A DNA stretch of 45,918 bases from Pseudomonadota bacterium (GCA_026399755.1 JAPLQI010000065.1:1-45918); one strand, 5' to 3'; shown: positions 16,853-23,966, counted from the first letter of the stretch. Notes: generated by a model not told the origin, from the sequence alone. A program made the numbers and translations.

Positions 16853-16885
16853 AAGCGCCCTGCTGATTTAATCAACAGGGCGCTT
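16853..16885 (-). terminator. Long hairpin before the first late gene
   Basis: AAGCGCCCTG and CAGGGCGCTT pair over 10 bp, and the stem continues inward through TGATT and AATCA with one mismatch. On the minus strand it is followed by TTTCTTTT. It could be a terminator or attenuator in the late leader. Confidence 0.55.
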
Positions 16886-17122
16886 GAACACTACTAGACA
16901 CGAGGAGGCTAAGTGACGCGTTAATCCGCCAGCCAGACAGAAAAGCAACGATGCCAATAGGCCTCTTGTGTGTCGCACTCGCCTCACACCCCTGCCTTTA
17001 ACTTACACGGTAGCAGTCACCGCAACCACACACACAGGGCAGCAAACCAAGCGACTTGGGGAGTCGGAATAGGTGGCACAAGGGCCATGCTTGGCTTGCT
17101 GCTCTGTATATGCGGACAACAA

Positions 17123-17150
17123 AAAAGCCCCTGCTTTCGCAGAGGCTTTT
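17123..17150 (-). terminator. tR'-like terminator downstream of the Q-like gene
   Basis: AAAAGCC...GGCTTTT with a TGC/GCA inner stem and a TTTC loop gives a hairpin flanked by A and T runs on both sides. It lies 57 bases after the Q-like stop and can act in either direction. In lambda a terminator of this kind lies just after the late promoter and is overcome by Q. Confidence 0.65.
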
Positions 17151-17206
17151 AATCTTTCCATTTCTTCTAGGCGTCAGCAACTCTCGGAGGACCGAAAGTT
17201 ACGCAG

Positions 17207-17653
17207 CTAAGAAGCCGGAGGCAGATTGTTGAGCGAAGCGTAACGCAAACTTTTCAACCCTGTCAACTTCTTCTTACCATCAACCCCCGAATATCTTTCA
17301 AGCAGCGTGCTTAAACATTTCAGCGCCTCTTGCATTGTGGCGCGATAAACCTCCTCTCGCACCGCAATAGCCGCCACTCTGCACGCCACCTGCCAACGCT
17401 GTTTATGCACGTAAAAGCTACGAATCAAATCAGAGAACTTACCCGGCAACACCGCAACCGCAGCTTCAACCAACATAATCGACTGCAACTCAGCATCTGG
17501 CATACCAATCTCTACGCCCCGAGGAGAATCCCCCCTGGACCACGCAACAGAATTACTCGATGCGCCGCCAGTTCTAACCCGATAATATTCCGCCCATTGT
17601 TCCAGACGTTGCACCAAAACCACATCAACTTCTAAAGCATCTAATACCAGCAT
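17207..17653 (-). CDS. Q: Late gene antiterminator Q-like
   Basis: A 148-residue protein with the layout of small phage Q-type antiterminators. LVQRLEQWAEYYRVRTGG near residue 13 opens it, a proline and glycine linker follows, then VEAAVAVLPGKFSDLIRSFY and VACRVAAIAVREEVYRATMQ, a helix-turn-helix-like C-terminal domain resembling sigma region 4. It is the last gene of the early operon and lies just before the late genes, the lambda Q position. GGGAGGCT precedes the ATG. The match is by pattern and context. Confidence 0.7.
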   Translation of the reverse strand: MLVLDALEVDVVLVQRLEQWAEYYRVRTGGASSNSVAWSRGDSPRGVEIGMPDAELQSIMLVEAAVAVLPGKFSDLIRSFYVHKQRWQVACRVAAIAVREEVYRATMQEALKCLSTLLERYSGVDGKKKLTGLKSLRYASLNNLPPAS

Positions 17654-17775
17654 TACAGCCTCCCATAATTCCCCAGGGAGCCACCTTCCGTCGTCACTAT
17701 GTGCGCGGCTTTATTTGTGCTGCGATTATAAAACAAACAACATCGCTCGCCCTCAGCGCAACACAACAAAATCAT
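17653..17775 (-). CDS. 40-residue Cys-rich ORF between P-like and Q-like genes
   Basis: This short frame exactly fills the gap between two genes. Its ATG overlaps the P-like stop as ATGA (17772-17775) and its TAA shares a base with the Q-like ATG as TAATG. The product starts MILLCCAEGERCCLFYNRST, with cysteines at 5, 6, 12 and 13, and ends GGSLGNYGRL. Perfect packing on both sides argues for a translated gene rather than chance. The paired CC motifs could bind metal. I do not recognise the family. Confidence 0.6.
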   Translation of the reverse strand: MILLCCAEGERCCLFYNRSTNKAAHIVTTEGGSLGNYGRL

Positions 17776-18518
17776 TCCAAGCCAAGCTTTGCACCCAAGC
17801 CCATCTGCACACCCAAATTTCGTATACCAACCGGCACATCCATTCCCTTATTTCGCAAAGCCCCCACACGCATTTCAATCATGACTGCATTGTCAGCCTG
17901 CCGCACCTCGCTGGCCCACGATGTTGCACAACGGCCAATATTCATTTCTTTCAACAACGCAACTTGCTGAGCCGCCTCTTCCTTACTTAGCGTCATCTTC
18001 TTATGCTCTAGTGAGAACGCAGGATCAAACGAAGGGATTGGCACATCAGCATCAGCCAATGCGGCCTGCCACGCCTCCATCCAACGCCCAGCTAACACCC
18101 GATAACCAAACTCCACCAACTCCCGCCCTAACCTACGGGCAGCATGAAAATGCCGAGGAGATCGCCACGCCTCCGGCGCATGCCGTAAGCGCAGAACATA
18201 TTGAGCTTGAGCATGCCAGAACGCTTGCTCTACAGACTCACCTGCATCCGCCCCCATACACGCAGCCTTAAACTGGTCACAAGATGGCGGGTACGCATAA
18301 CTCGCCGCCAAACCACGAGTAATCGCCACACCATCCAAGCCGGCCAGCTCATCCGCCCATACCAACATAGCTTCAACCACCCCAGCATCTTCATCAAACT
18401 CATTCACAACACCACTTTGAAACTTTTCAACAAAACTACGCCCAAAACGCCCCCTCAGCCGTAAAAACACCCTCTCTACCCAAGCAATCGGCAATGGCTC
18501 AAACACAGCAGGCATCAT
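17772..18518 (-). CDS. P: Replication protein P-like (helicase loader)
   Basis: A 248-residue protein just downstream of the O-like initiator, overlapping it in ATGA. The early part PLPIAWVERVFLRLRGRFGR with W..ELAGLDGVAITRGLA and YPPSCDQFKAAC near residues 50-85 matches the replication protein P family (lambda P and relatives), which load the host DnaB helicase. The last third (KKMTLSKEEAAQQVALLKEM) is helical and less conserved. The assignment rests on these motifs and the O-P order. Confidence 0.75.
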   Translation of the reverse strand: MMPAVFEPLPIAWVERVFLRLRGRFGRSFVEKFQSGVVNEFDEDAGVVEAMLVWADELAGLDGVAITRGLAASYAYPPSCDQFKAACMGADAGESVEQAFWHAQAQYVLRLRHAPEAWRSPRHFHAARRLGRELVEFGYRVLAGRWMEAWQAALADADVPIPSFDPAFSLEHKKMTLSKEEAAQQVALLKEMNIGRCATSWASEVRQADNAVMIEMRVGALRNKGMDVPVGIRNLGVQMGLGAKLGLE

Positions 18519-19540
18519 TGCAACGTCCTCCCAAAAGAATCGCCCTCTTCAAAACCATCAGGGTCAATGCAACGCTCTTGACGAGCCCGCTCCTCTTGAG
18601 CCATACGAGCGGCCAACCCGCCGATTGCCCGATTAGCCGCCTTATAAGACTCCGCCCGAGCGCCTGCTCCTGCTTTTGCAGACCCGTATTTAGCAGCAGC
18701 CAGCGACGCACGCTGCTGTGTAATGATATTGACCAAATAACACGGCGAACTAGGCCGATTACCATCCTCCATAGAATCAATAGCCCATGCCAATGCAGCA
18801 TCAAATTCCGCTTGAGATACCCGATCAGCACACCACTTTACATATTGAGTCTGCGCTTTTGGACTACTAGCCTGCACCGGATCAAACCCAGAACGCAGCA
18901 CTTTCACCTTCCACTGCCACACCTCAACAGGCACCGCAGGTAATACAGATTGGGGGTTGTTTTTTGGCGGCGCTTCACTCTCACTTTTCCTTACCACTGA
19001 AGCTGAAACCCTAGATGAAGATGTTAAGGAAGGGGTTTCGGTGTTACCAGAGAAACCGGTACCGGATGTGTGCCCCAGTTCGGCAAAATCTCCCTGCCCC
19101 ACCTCTTGCCCCACATCACCGGCAAACCCTTGCCCCGCTTGGGTTTGCTCCTGCCCCTGATAGCTCTGCCCTAGTTCGGTCGAAACCTGCCCCACCTCAC
19201 GGGAGCGGAGTTCGGACTTTGTCGCCATTATCAAGAAAAAAATAAGCTGCTTCTGATTAGGGATTGAACGATATTCGATCAATCCCGCTTGAGCCAGCTC
19301 CTGCTCATAGCCTCGCACCTCCTTCTCGGAAGGCGTGCCACTATCACTCGCAGCACGGCCACGCTTAGGCTCAATAAACAATGCCTCGCGCAACGTCCAG
19401 CGGCTAATCATCGGCTTACGCCCCACCTCTCCCGTTGAATAATTCATGCGACCTCGCAGGAAAAAATACAGTGCTTTAGCGCCATAGCGCAAGCCATACA
19501 GCGCATCCATTTCTTGATCATCAATGGCAAAGCGACTCAT
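18515..19540 (-). CDS. O: Replication initiator O-like, with origin repeats in gene
   Basis: I set the start at the ATG at 19540, overlapping the previous stop in ATGA; a GTG at 19546 is the alternative. The N-terminal 110 residues look like a winged-helix domain (DQEMDALYGLRYGAKALYFF, then RKPMISRWTLREALF and EKEVRGYEQELAQAGLIEYR). Residues 117-165 are low-complexity with repeated GQ pairs, encoded by TGCCCC repeats on the plus strand. The C-terminus (QYVKWCADRVSQAEFDAALA) is helical and would contact the P-like loader. In lambda the replication origin lies inside O in the same way. Confidence 0.8.
   Translation of the reverse strand: MSRFAIDDQEMDALYGLRYGAKALYFFLRGRMNYSTGEVGRKPMISRWTLREALFIEPKRGRAASDSGTPSEKEVRGYEQELAQAGLIEYRSIPNQKQLIFFLIMATKSELRSREVGQVSTELGQSYQGQEQTQAGQGFAGDVGQEVGQGDFAELGHTSGTGFSGNTETPSLTSSSRVSASVVRKSESEAPPKNNPQSVLPAVPVEVWQWKVKVLRSGFDPVQASSPKAQTQYVKWCADRVSQAEFDAALAWAIDSMEDGNRPSSPCYLVNIITQQRASLAAAKYGSAKAGAGARAESYKAANRAIGGLAARMAQEERARQERCIDPDGFEEGDSFGRTLQ
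19071..19260. other. Candidate intragenic replication origin (TGCCCC iterons plus AT-rich patch)
   Basis: TGCCC(C/T) repeats start at 19071, 19095, 19107, 19131, 19152, 19167 and 19188, several followed by AC or AG. They encode the GQ pairs of the O-like protein. Next to them, at about 19226-19256, is an A/T-rich stretch including AAGAAAAAAATAAG. Lambda's origin has the same build: iterons within O beside an AT-rich segment. The spacing is in multiples of three, so coding constraint alone could also explain it. Confidence 0.5.
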
Positions 19541-19749
19541 TTCCACGCCCTTGCTTGCTGCGCCCGCTTCACCATCGCCCGCGCCATTAATGACGCTACA
19601 AGCGCATCACCAGCAGCCTTTGCGTCACTCTTGCAACGGAAACCGCTGGCGCTACTCAAGACATAACGCTTAGCAGCCCTACCGGATTCCAAAGAGTATG
19701 ACCAACGCTCACCCCCCTTTATTGCATACGAGCTTGTAACAACCTGCAT
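19537..19749 (-). CDS. Small hypothetical protein upstream of O-like gene
   Basis: I choose the ATG at 19749 (MQVVTSSYAIKGGERWSYSL) because GGAGAGG precedes it by 4-7 bases; the frame is open to 19779. The 70-residue product is basic, with a C-terminal helix rich in alanine and arginine (ALVASLMARAMVKRAQQARA). Its stop overlaps the O-like start. It also overlaps the upstream gene by 41 bases. No family recognised. Confidence 0.65.
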   Translation of the reverse strand: MQVVTSSYAIKGGERWSYSLESGRAAKRYVLSSASGFRCKSDAKAAGDALVASLMARAMVKRAQQARAWK

Positions 19750-19945
19750 TGACCTCTCCTGCATATTTACGACACACATCAGCGGCCTCTTTCGCCGTAC
19801 TCAGCGAAAACGCCAGCCAACCACTTTTTGGATGCCATGCCTGGTAATCAGGCACGCCATCCGAAAAGTGTTTGACGATCCGGCACCCGTCCGCACTTTC
19901 TGCGTAATACTCGGTTATCGGCCTAAAGCTTTGCGCCCCTTCCAT
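19709..19945 (-). CDS. Small hypothetical protein
   Basis: The ATG at 19945 (MEGAQSFRPITEYYAESADG) is preferred because GGAG lies 7 bases upstream and because it overlaps the stop of the preceding 40-codon gene. The 78-residue product has a FSDGVPDYQAWHPKSGWLAF stretch and a C-terminus with two cysteines. It belongs to the early operon between the CII-like and O-like genes. Function unknown. Confidence 0.65.
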   Translation of the reverse strand: MEGAQSFRPITEYYAESADGCRIVKHFSDGVPDYQAWHPKSGWLAFSLSTAKEAADVCRKYAGEVNAGCYKLVCNKGG

Positions 19946-20067
19946 CAGCGCTCCAGTGTTGCCAACAGCGCCCTGCACAAAGCGCGAGCCGCCTCTTTAC
20001 GCTCACGCGGGCGGGTTTTCCTGATCCGATGAGCCTGAATTTTTAACGCCACCATTCTGAAATTCAT
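19945..20067 (-). CDS. 40-residue basic protein
   Basis: This short gene starts at the ATG at 20067, overlapping the CII-like stop in ATGA, and its TGA shares a base with the next ATG. It encodes MNFRMVALKIQAHRIRKTRP and ends ALCRALLATLER. It is strongly basic and probably helical, so nucleic acid binding is possible. The tight coupling at both ends is the main evidence that it is real. Confidence 0.55.
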   Translation of the reverse strand: MNFRMVALKIQAHRIRKTRPRERKEAARALCRALLATLER

Positions 20068-20546
20068 TTCACCACCGCCGCCCTTACAGCCGCTCGAATC
20101 GTGTTTAATGCGGCAATCTCATCATCGATACAGCGCTCAATCGCGTCGGCCTCTACTGAATTGATTTGCAAATCCTCATACGCATCAGCCAACACACCGC
20201 TTGTCGCCGCCGACACGCCCATATAACGGCGCAACACCTGCCGTGCCATCTGCTCCGGCGTGCCAGGCACAAAGCCCTGCACCAACTGCTGAGCAGGCAC
20301 CACCACATGCCCAGTTAAATCAGCGAGCGATTGCAAAAGCTGCGGCGTCTTGGTTTCTGCAAGCATGTGGAACAGCTGCAAAGCGGTGAATTGATAACGT
20401 GGCAAATTAGGATTGGCAGCGTTATGCATCATCGAAAGCGAGCGATCAAACGTCTCACTCGCGCGACGAATCCCAAAATGACTTGCCAGCGACTGCACCG
20501 CCAGCACTTGCGGGCGATAGTTCACGGCCAATAACTCGTAATCCAT
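20064..20546 (-). CDS. CII-like phage regulatory protein
   Basis: A 160-residue protein that begins after a GGAGATG site. VQSLASHFGIRRASETFDRS followed by NPNLPRYQFTALQLFHMLAE and QLLQSLADLTGHVVV fits the family of phage regulatory proteins annotated as CII-like (CP76 type), with an N-terminal helix-turn-helix and an LT-type helix. It is the first gene after the tR1-like terminator in the Cro operon, where lambda has cII. It probably influences the lysis-lysogeny choice. No DNA target is identifiable. Confidence 0.65.
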   Translation of the reverse strand: MDYELLAVNYRPQVLAVQSLASHFGIRRASETFDRSLSMMHNAANPNLPRYQFTALQLFHMLAETKTPQLLQSLADLTGHVVVPAQQLVQGFVPGTPEQMARQVLRRYMGVSAATSGVLADAYEDLQINSVEADAIERCIDDEIAALNTIRAAVRAAVVK

Positions 20547-20675
20547 TTACATCTCCATGTAGATGCGGCCCAAGGCCAATAAAACGCCAAGTCACACGCG
20601 CCAAACTAGACACCGCCGGTCAATCTCTAGTTGCATATTGAAAATAACAACTAAGATCAGCGTCAGTAATGTGTA

Positions 20676-20697
20676 AAAAACCCGCTGGGGAGCGGGA
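20676..20697 (-). terminator. tR1-like terminator between Cro-like and CII-like genes
   Basis: CCCGCT and AGCGGG form a 6-bp stem with a GGGG/CCCC loop, followed on the minus strand by six U residues. It lies 52 bases after the Cro-like stop, so it would end short early transcripts, as tR1 does in lambda. Confidence 0.7.
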
Positions 20698-20748
20698 AAA
20701 CCGGTCTTTCTGGGGAGTCAGATCGGAGTGGAATAGGGGTAAGCCACA

Positions 20749-20973
20749 TCAAGTGGTGGGTTTATCAGTACCGCGCAGGTAGGCCCAATCAACATCAGGG
20801 CGCAAATCCTCGCAGCGGATTTCACCACTGGTAAATTTTTCGACTTGGATGCAGCGATCAGCAGGCCACGGCCTACGGCCAGAAGCCCATTGGTTAACGG
20901 CACCAACGGTCAGATCCATAAAACCAGCCAATTGGCGGCGCAAACTCGGTTCGCTAAGAAGTTTTTCTTTCAT
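20749..20973 (-). CDS. Cro-like repressor (YdaS family)
   Basis: The ATG at 20973 (MKEKLLSEPSLRRQLAGFMD) opens a 74-residue helix-turn-helix protein. RRQLAGFMDLTVGAVNQWAS and GRRPWPADRCIQVEKFTSGE are characteristic of YdaS/Cro proteins. It is divergent from the CI-like gene, across the operator region. It should compete with CI for the palindromic sites and act early in lytic growth. Residues 60-74 (PDVDWAYLRGTDKPTT) form a short tail. Confidence 0.88.
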   Translation of the reverse strand: MKEKLLSEPSLRRQLAGFMDLTVGAVNQWASGRRPWPADRCIQVEKFTSGEIRCEDLRPDVDWAYLRGTDKPTT

Positions 20974-20981
20974 GGGATGGA

Positions 20982-21060
20982 TAATAGCAATGCTATTAAT
21001 ACAAAGCAATAGCAATGTCAGTTGTTTTCATGCAACCAGAGCAAGTAGCATTGCTATTAT
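20982..21060. promoter_or_regulatory. CI/Cro operator region with three palindromic sites
   Basis: A 17-bp palindrome, TAATAGCAATGCTATTA, lies at 20982-20998. A half-conserved copy, AATAGCAATGTCA, is at 21008-21020 and a third, AGTAGCATTGCTATTAT, at 21045-21060. The last one runs into the CI start codon. A possible -35 TTGTTT (21022) and -10 TAGCAT (21046) with an 18-bp spacer would start CI mRNA at its ATG. The same motif recurs at 25,444-25,484. Confidence 0.75.
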
Positions 21061-21607
21061 GGAAAAACCAGCACGAAGAACACTCTCTGACGAAGAGCTC
21101 GCAGCTGCAGCGCGGCTTAGCGACCTATACGAATCAGCAAAACATGCAAGCGGCCTATCGCAAATGGCCCTAGCACTGGCTTGTGGTTGGTCGTCACAAG
21201 GCACGGTGCATCAATACATCAAAGGGAAAATCCCTCTCAATGCCGATGCAATCAACCGATTTGCTGCCTTTTTCTCTGTAAAACCCGCCGAAATCTACCC
21301 CGAGCTAGCCGAAAAACTAGGCATGGAAACAAAGCCACACGCAGTCACAATAGAAAAAGGAATTAGCTATCCCTCAGAAATAGAAAAAATTCTGAACGCA
21401 CTTGTACGCGCCCACGCATGCGGCGTAATCACTCCAGAGTTTGCTGACGCACAAGCAAGAATGTTTCAAGCACTGGCCAACATGGGAACTACCACTCAGC
21501 GCGGCCCACAGCTCGACGCAGATGGAAAAGTCATCATGGGCAATGAGCTCGGCGTAGAAGAAGCGATCTTCAGCCGTAACGAGCAGCCCCAAAAAAAGGT
21601 AGGATAA
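21059..21607 (+). CDS. cI: CI-like repressor (XRE family)
   Basis: The start is the ATG at 21059 (MEKPARRTLSDEELAAAARL); the frame is open far upstream but through the Cro-like gene and operators. The helix-turn-helix is LSQMALALACGWSSQGTVHQ then YIKGKIPLNADAINRFAAFF and VKPAEIYPEL, at about residues 32-85. The C-terminal half is short and lacks a recognisable LexA/S24 protease, so induction by RecA cleavage is not obvious. No ribosome binding site is visible. It probably maintains lysogeny. Confidence 0.88.
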   Translation: MEKPARRTLSDEELAAAARLSDLYESAKHASGLSQMALALACGWSSQGTVHQYIKGKIPLNADAINRFAAFFSVKPAEIYPELAEKLGMETKPHAVTIEKGISYPSEIEKILNALVRAHACGVITPEFADAQARMFQALANMGTTTQRGPQLDADGKVIMGNELGVEEAIFSRNEQPQKKVG

Positions 21608-21669
21608 GCGGATTTTTACGCCCGTTTTGGGCGTTTACAATCCCTGCCATACGCTGAAAAATCAGCATC

Positions 21670-22017
21670 ATGGATATCCCTTCAATCCGCCGGGCCAATT
21701 TAACCCTCCTTGCCCAGCCCTATGCCAGCCGCAACGCCTTCTGCGAAGCGGCACAACTACGCCCCGACCAACTTAACCACTTGCTTGCGGGCAGCAAAAA
21801 CATTGGCAATCGGCTTGCTACCCGCATCGAAAACCAACTAAACCTGACAAGTGGTAGTTTGTCACATCCCACAAATGCCCAATTTGGGCAATCTTTATTG
21901 GATAATGACCCACGCCGAGAGCTGCTGCGTGCGCTATCCAGCGCCACGCTTACGCATGAGGATGCCTTGGCCCTGTTGCATATAGTGAAAATAATCAGTG
22001 ATTCCCGCCTTACGTAG
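21670..22017 (+). CDS. Small helix-turn-helix protein
   Basis: A 115-residue protein 62 bases after the CI-like gene. RNAFCEAAQLRPDQLNHLLA then GSKNIGNRLATRIENQLNLT reads as a lambda-repressor-like helix-turn-helix at about residues 21-60, similar to CI-type DNA-binding domains. The rest (DPRRELLRALSSATLTHEDA) is a helical hairpin. A short hairpin GCTGA/TCAGC lies just before the ATG in place of a clear ribosome binding site. A second regulator of the lysogenic operon is likely. Confidence 0.6.
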   Translation: MDIPSIRRANLTLLAQPYASRNAFCEAAQLRPDQLNHLLAGSKNIGNRLATRIENQLNLTSGSLSHPTNAQFGQSLLDNDPRRELLRALSSATLTHEDALALLHIVKIISDSRLT

Positions 22018-22147
22018 CAATAATTTTAGATTCCCCATTCGCCCTCTTCATACTTTTACCTGTCGCGTTTTTTTATCCCACATCCGCGACGAAAACAAAA
22101 TCCCTCGCACTGTTTACACCTACGCTTTTCCTCGCGGCAGTCGTGGC

Positions 22148-22792
22148 ATGGCCAATAACGTGATTTACTGGATGACCAATCTCTACTGCAATAACATCTC
22201 CTCCAGCGGCGCATGGTTTATTGAAGTCGAACAAAAGCACTTGCTTGCCATGTACCCAGATGACAATTGGCCAGAGAACGGCATGGTTTGCTTTTGCGCC
22301 GAACAAATTCCCAGTGACCATTGCTCTGCAGTCACGATGCAAGGCAGCCCAAGCCTTATGGCCAGCCTGAATCGATGGGACAAACTTGCCCCCACAATTG
22401 GTATTAATGAAATATTGGCTTTAAACCACCCTGTGCCTATCATGCGCATTGGCATAGATAAATACGCCGCCATCGATGGCAGTCAAATTTTAGGCGGCGA
22501 GCATTGGCAAATTAGCGATCTTTTGACGCTACAGAGCAGCCAAAACCACTTAGCCAGATTAGCAGGATGGATCAACGCCCGAGGCACACCCAAGCCAGGC
22601 ACCCATGCCGCTGTAAAATACGCATGCAAACCGCTGATGAACCCATTAATGCATCCATTTATTGAGCTAGAAAGAATCCTACTCAAACTACTACCCAGCG
22701 CCGACGTAAGCGCCGTGATCGCTATTATCAAGGATCGCGTCACACTGGAGAAAACAAGATGGCACTCCGTCACGATGCTGACGCCCGCCTGA
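22148..22792 (+). CDS. Hypothetical protein of the lysogenic operon
   Basis: The frame is open from 21998 but that codon is a GTG without a ribosome binding site. I prefer the ATG at 22148 (MANNVIYWMTNLYCNNISSS). The 214-residue product has no membrane segment. It contains ENGMVCFCAEQIPSDHCSAV and a helical C-terminus (PLMHPFIELERILLKLLPSA). It overlaps the next gene by 34 bases, so both are probably made together. I do not recognise the family. Confidence 0.55.
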   Translation: MANNVIYWMTNLYCNNISSSGAWFIEVEQKHLLAMYPDDNWPENGMVCFCAEQIPSDHCSAVTMQGSPSLMASLNRWDKLAPTIGINEILALNHPVPIMRIGIDKYAAIDGSQILGGEHWQISDLLTLQSSQNHLARLAGWINARGTPKPGTHAAVKYACKPLMNPLMHPFIELERILLKLLPSADVSAVIAIIKDRVTLEKTRWHSVTMLTPA

Positions 22793-23472
22793 TGGCGTCT
22801 GTTGACCCAAAAAGCATCATGCCATTTGGCATTACCGGCCAATACTGGGTCGTTGGCTGGCACGCTGCAAACAGCAGCAAAAACATCGGCGTGATTGTAG
22901 AAGCCACCGAGCCCAGCAACGATATTGACTGGGAAATACCCCCTCCTGCCGTGGCCGAGCACATTCAAGCCGAATGCACCCAACAGCTAGCGGAGCTAGA
23001 GCAAGCACTCAAGTCAGGAAAAATAAGCAGCCCCTACCCCGAAAGCTTGACGCTAAGAGGCCCAATCCCGTTCGGCAACTTTGGCAACATGGCCGAAGCA
23101 ATTAGCGAGCTGTTTAGTGTTTTTGTAGACCCTATCCACACCGCAGCCCCCGCTATCTCGCCCATTTTGGCTGAAGTGGCTAATCGCCTTCACCGCAACA
23201 TCACCCTACTCACCACTACCCACGCGTTTCAGCTAGCAAGAATCGACGGCTCAGGGCTAGTAGCCACACTACACAACCCGCTCCCTAGCAGCACACAGGC
23301 AATGATACTAGCGCTGGCGACGCATCAAAAACAAGGCGAAAGGATGTCTGCACTGATCACAGACAATGACGCGGAAAAACTGACTACCGAGCTAATGACA
23401 CGATTAAAAGAATCTGGCATCAATCCTATTATCACCACCAGCGTAAATACGGCAGCGGGGCAGCTAATTTAG
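22759..23472 (+). CDS. Hypothetical protein of the lysogenic operon
   Basis: A 237-residue protein with a clear GGAGA ribosome binding site before its ATG (MALRHDADARLMASVDPKSI). The first 60 residues contain aromatic-rich PFGITGQYWVVGWHAANSSK. A helical stretch follows (AECTQQLAELEQALKSGKIS), and the end is threonine-rich. No domain is evident. It ends just before a strong bidirectional terminator. Position downstream of CI suggests expression in the lysogen, perhaps as cargo affecting the host or other phages. Confidence 0.6.
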   Translation: MALRHDADARLMASVDPKSIMPFGITGQYWVVGWHAANSSKNIGVIVEATEPSNDIDWEIPPPAVAEHIQAECTQQLAELEQALKSGKISSPYPESLTLRGPIPFGNFGNMAEAISELFSVFVDPIHTAAPAISPILAEVANRLHRNITLLTTTHAFQLARIDGSGLVATLHNPLPSSTQAMILALATHQKQGERMSALITDNDAEKLTTELMTRLKESGINPIITTSVNTAAGQLI

Positions 23473-23477
23473 CGAAC

Positions 23478-23511
23478 AAAAAAAGCCAGCTGATTTAGCT
23501 GGCTTTTTTTT
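23478..23511. terminator. Bidirectional terminator between convergent operons
   Basis: AAAAAGCCAGCT and AGCTGGCTTTTT form a 12-bp stem with a 5-base loop, with A and T runs on either side. It separates the lysogenic operon (plus) from the toxin-antitoxin operon (minus). Confidence 0.85.
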
Positions 23512-23519
23512 GGCACTCC

Positions 23520-23966
23520 TTACTTAGTATTTGAAGCGGTGCGCATTTCCATTTGTCGCTCAAGCAACTCATCCACACTATCGTGACTAGCCTGCCACGG
23601 CCCATTAAGCACCAAGACCTCTGAGCAGGTAGATTGTAAATGGCCTCGCATATCACGCTGCAGAGCCTGCAATTTAACTTGCTCTTCCAAGATGGCAATT
23701 TGCTTCTCCCAAGCATCAATCTGCAAACCCCCATATTCAGAACGCAAGTGGGCAATCGGCAAAGTCACACAGACCTGCTTAGATAAGGGCGGAGCAAAAT
23801 CAAAGACTGCACCAATGACAACATGAGGCACCGCGTTTAAGCACAAAGGGTAAACGGCAGCGTGAACCTGTGGGGGTATCGGAGGAAGAAGAGCAGCCAT
23901 TCTAAGCAACTCAGGAAGGGGATTAAATACTCGCCCCATTTCTTCGGCAAAACGTTGCTTATCCAT
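23520..23966 (-). CDS. Hypothetical third gene of the ParDE-like operon
   Basis: A 148-residue protein starting MDKQRFAEEMGRVFNPLPEL. Its start overlaps the toxin stop by 8 bases, so it is translationally coupled. A helical region (DAWEKQIAILEEQVKLQALQ) suggests a coiled coil at about residues 84-105. It has no recognised domain. A third gene in a toxin-antitoxin operon can be a regulator, chaperone or cargo; the sequence does not decide. Confidence 0.6.
   Translation of the reverse strand: MDKQRFAEEMGRVFNPLPELLRMAALLPPIPPQVHAAVYPLCLNAVPHVVIGAVFDFAPPLSKQVCVTLPIAHLRSEYGGLQIDAWEKQIAILEEQVKLQALQRDMRGHLQSTCSEVLVLNGPWQASHDSVDELLERQMEMRTASNTK

Larger units (their letters stand above)
16838..17206. 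other. Intergenic leader between the Q-like gene and the late genes
   Basis: This 369-base gap contains two hairpins (listed separately) and no convincing gene or tRNA. A 60-codon minus-strand frame at 16998-17180 crosses the terminator and lacks a ribosome binding site. By analogy with lambda this is where the late promoter pR' and its leader would be. I cannot define the promoter by eye. Confidence 0.4.

Noticed and set aside
1-16860. Lysis cassette (holin, endolysin, spanin) in the late operon
   Set aside because: I searched the frames for lysozyme, amidase and holin-like patterns and found none; it may lie left of the window.
16998-17180. 60-codon minus-strand frame ending in a Cys-rich motif
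   Set aside because: It runs across the tR'-like terminator and has no ribosome binding site; it looks accidental.
16838-17206. tRNA gene in the late leader
   Set aside because: No cloverleaf with a TTCGA-type loop could be found by eye.
20849-21058. N-terminal extension of the CI-like protein
   Set aside because: The extra codons cross the Cro-like gene and the operators; the ATG at 21059 starts a normal repressor.
21998-22147. N-terminal extension of the 214-aa gene
   Set aside because: It depends on a GTG without a ribosome binding site and overlaps the previous gene; composition looks non-coding.
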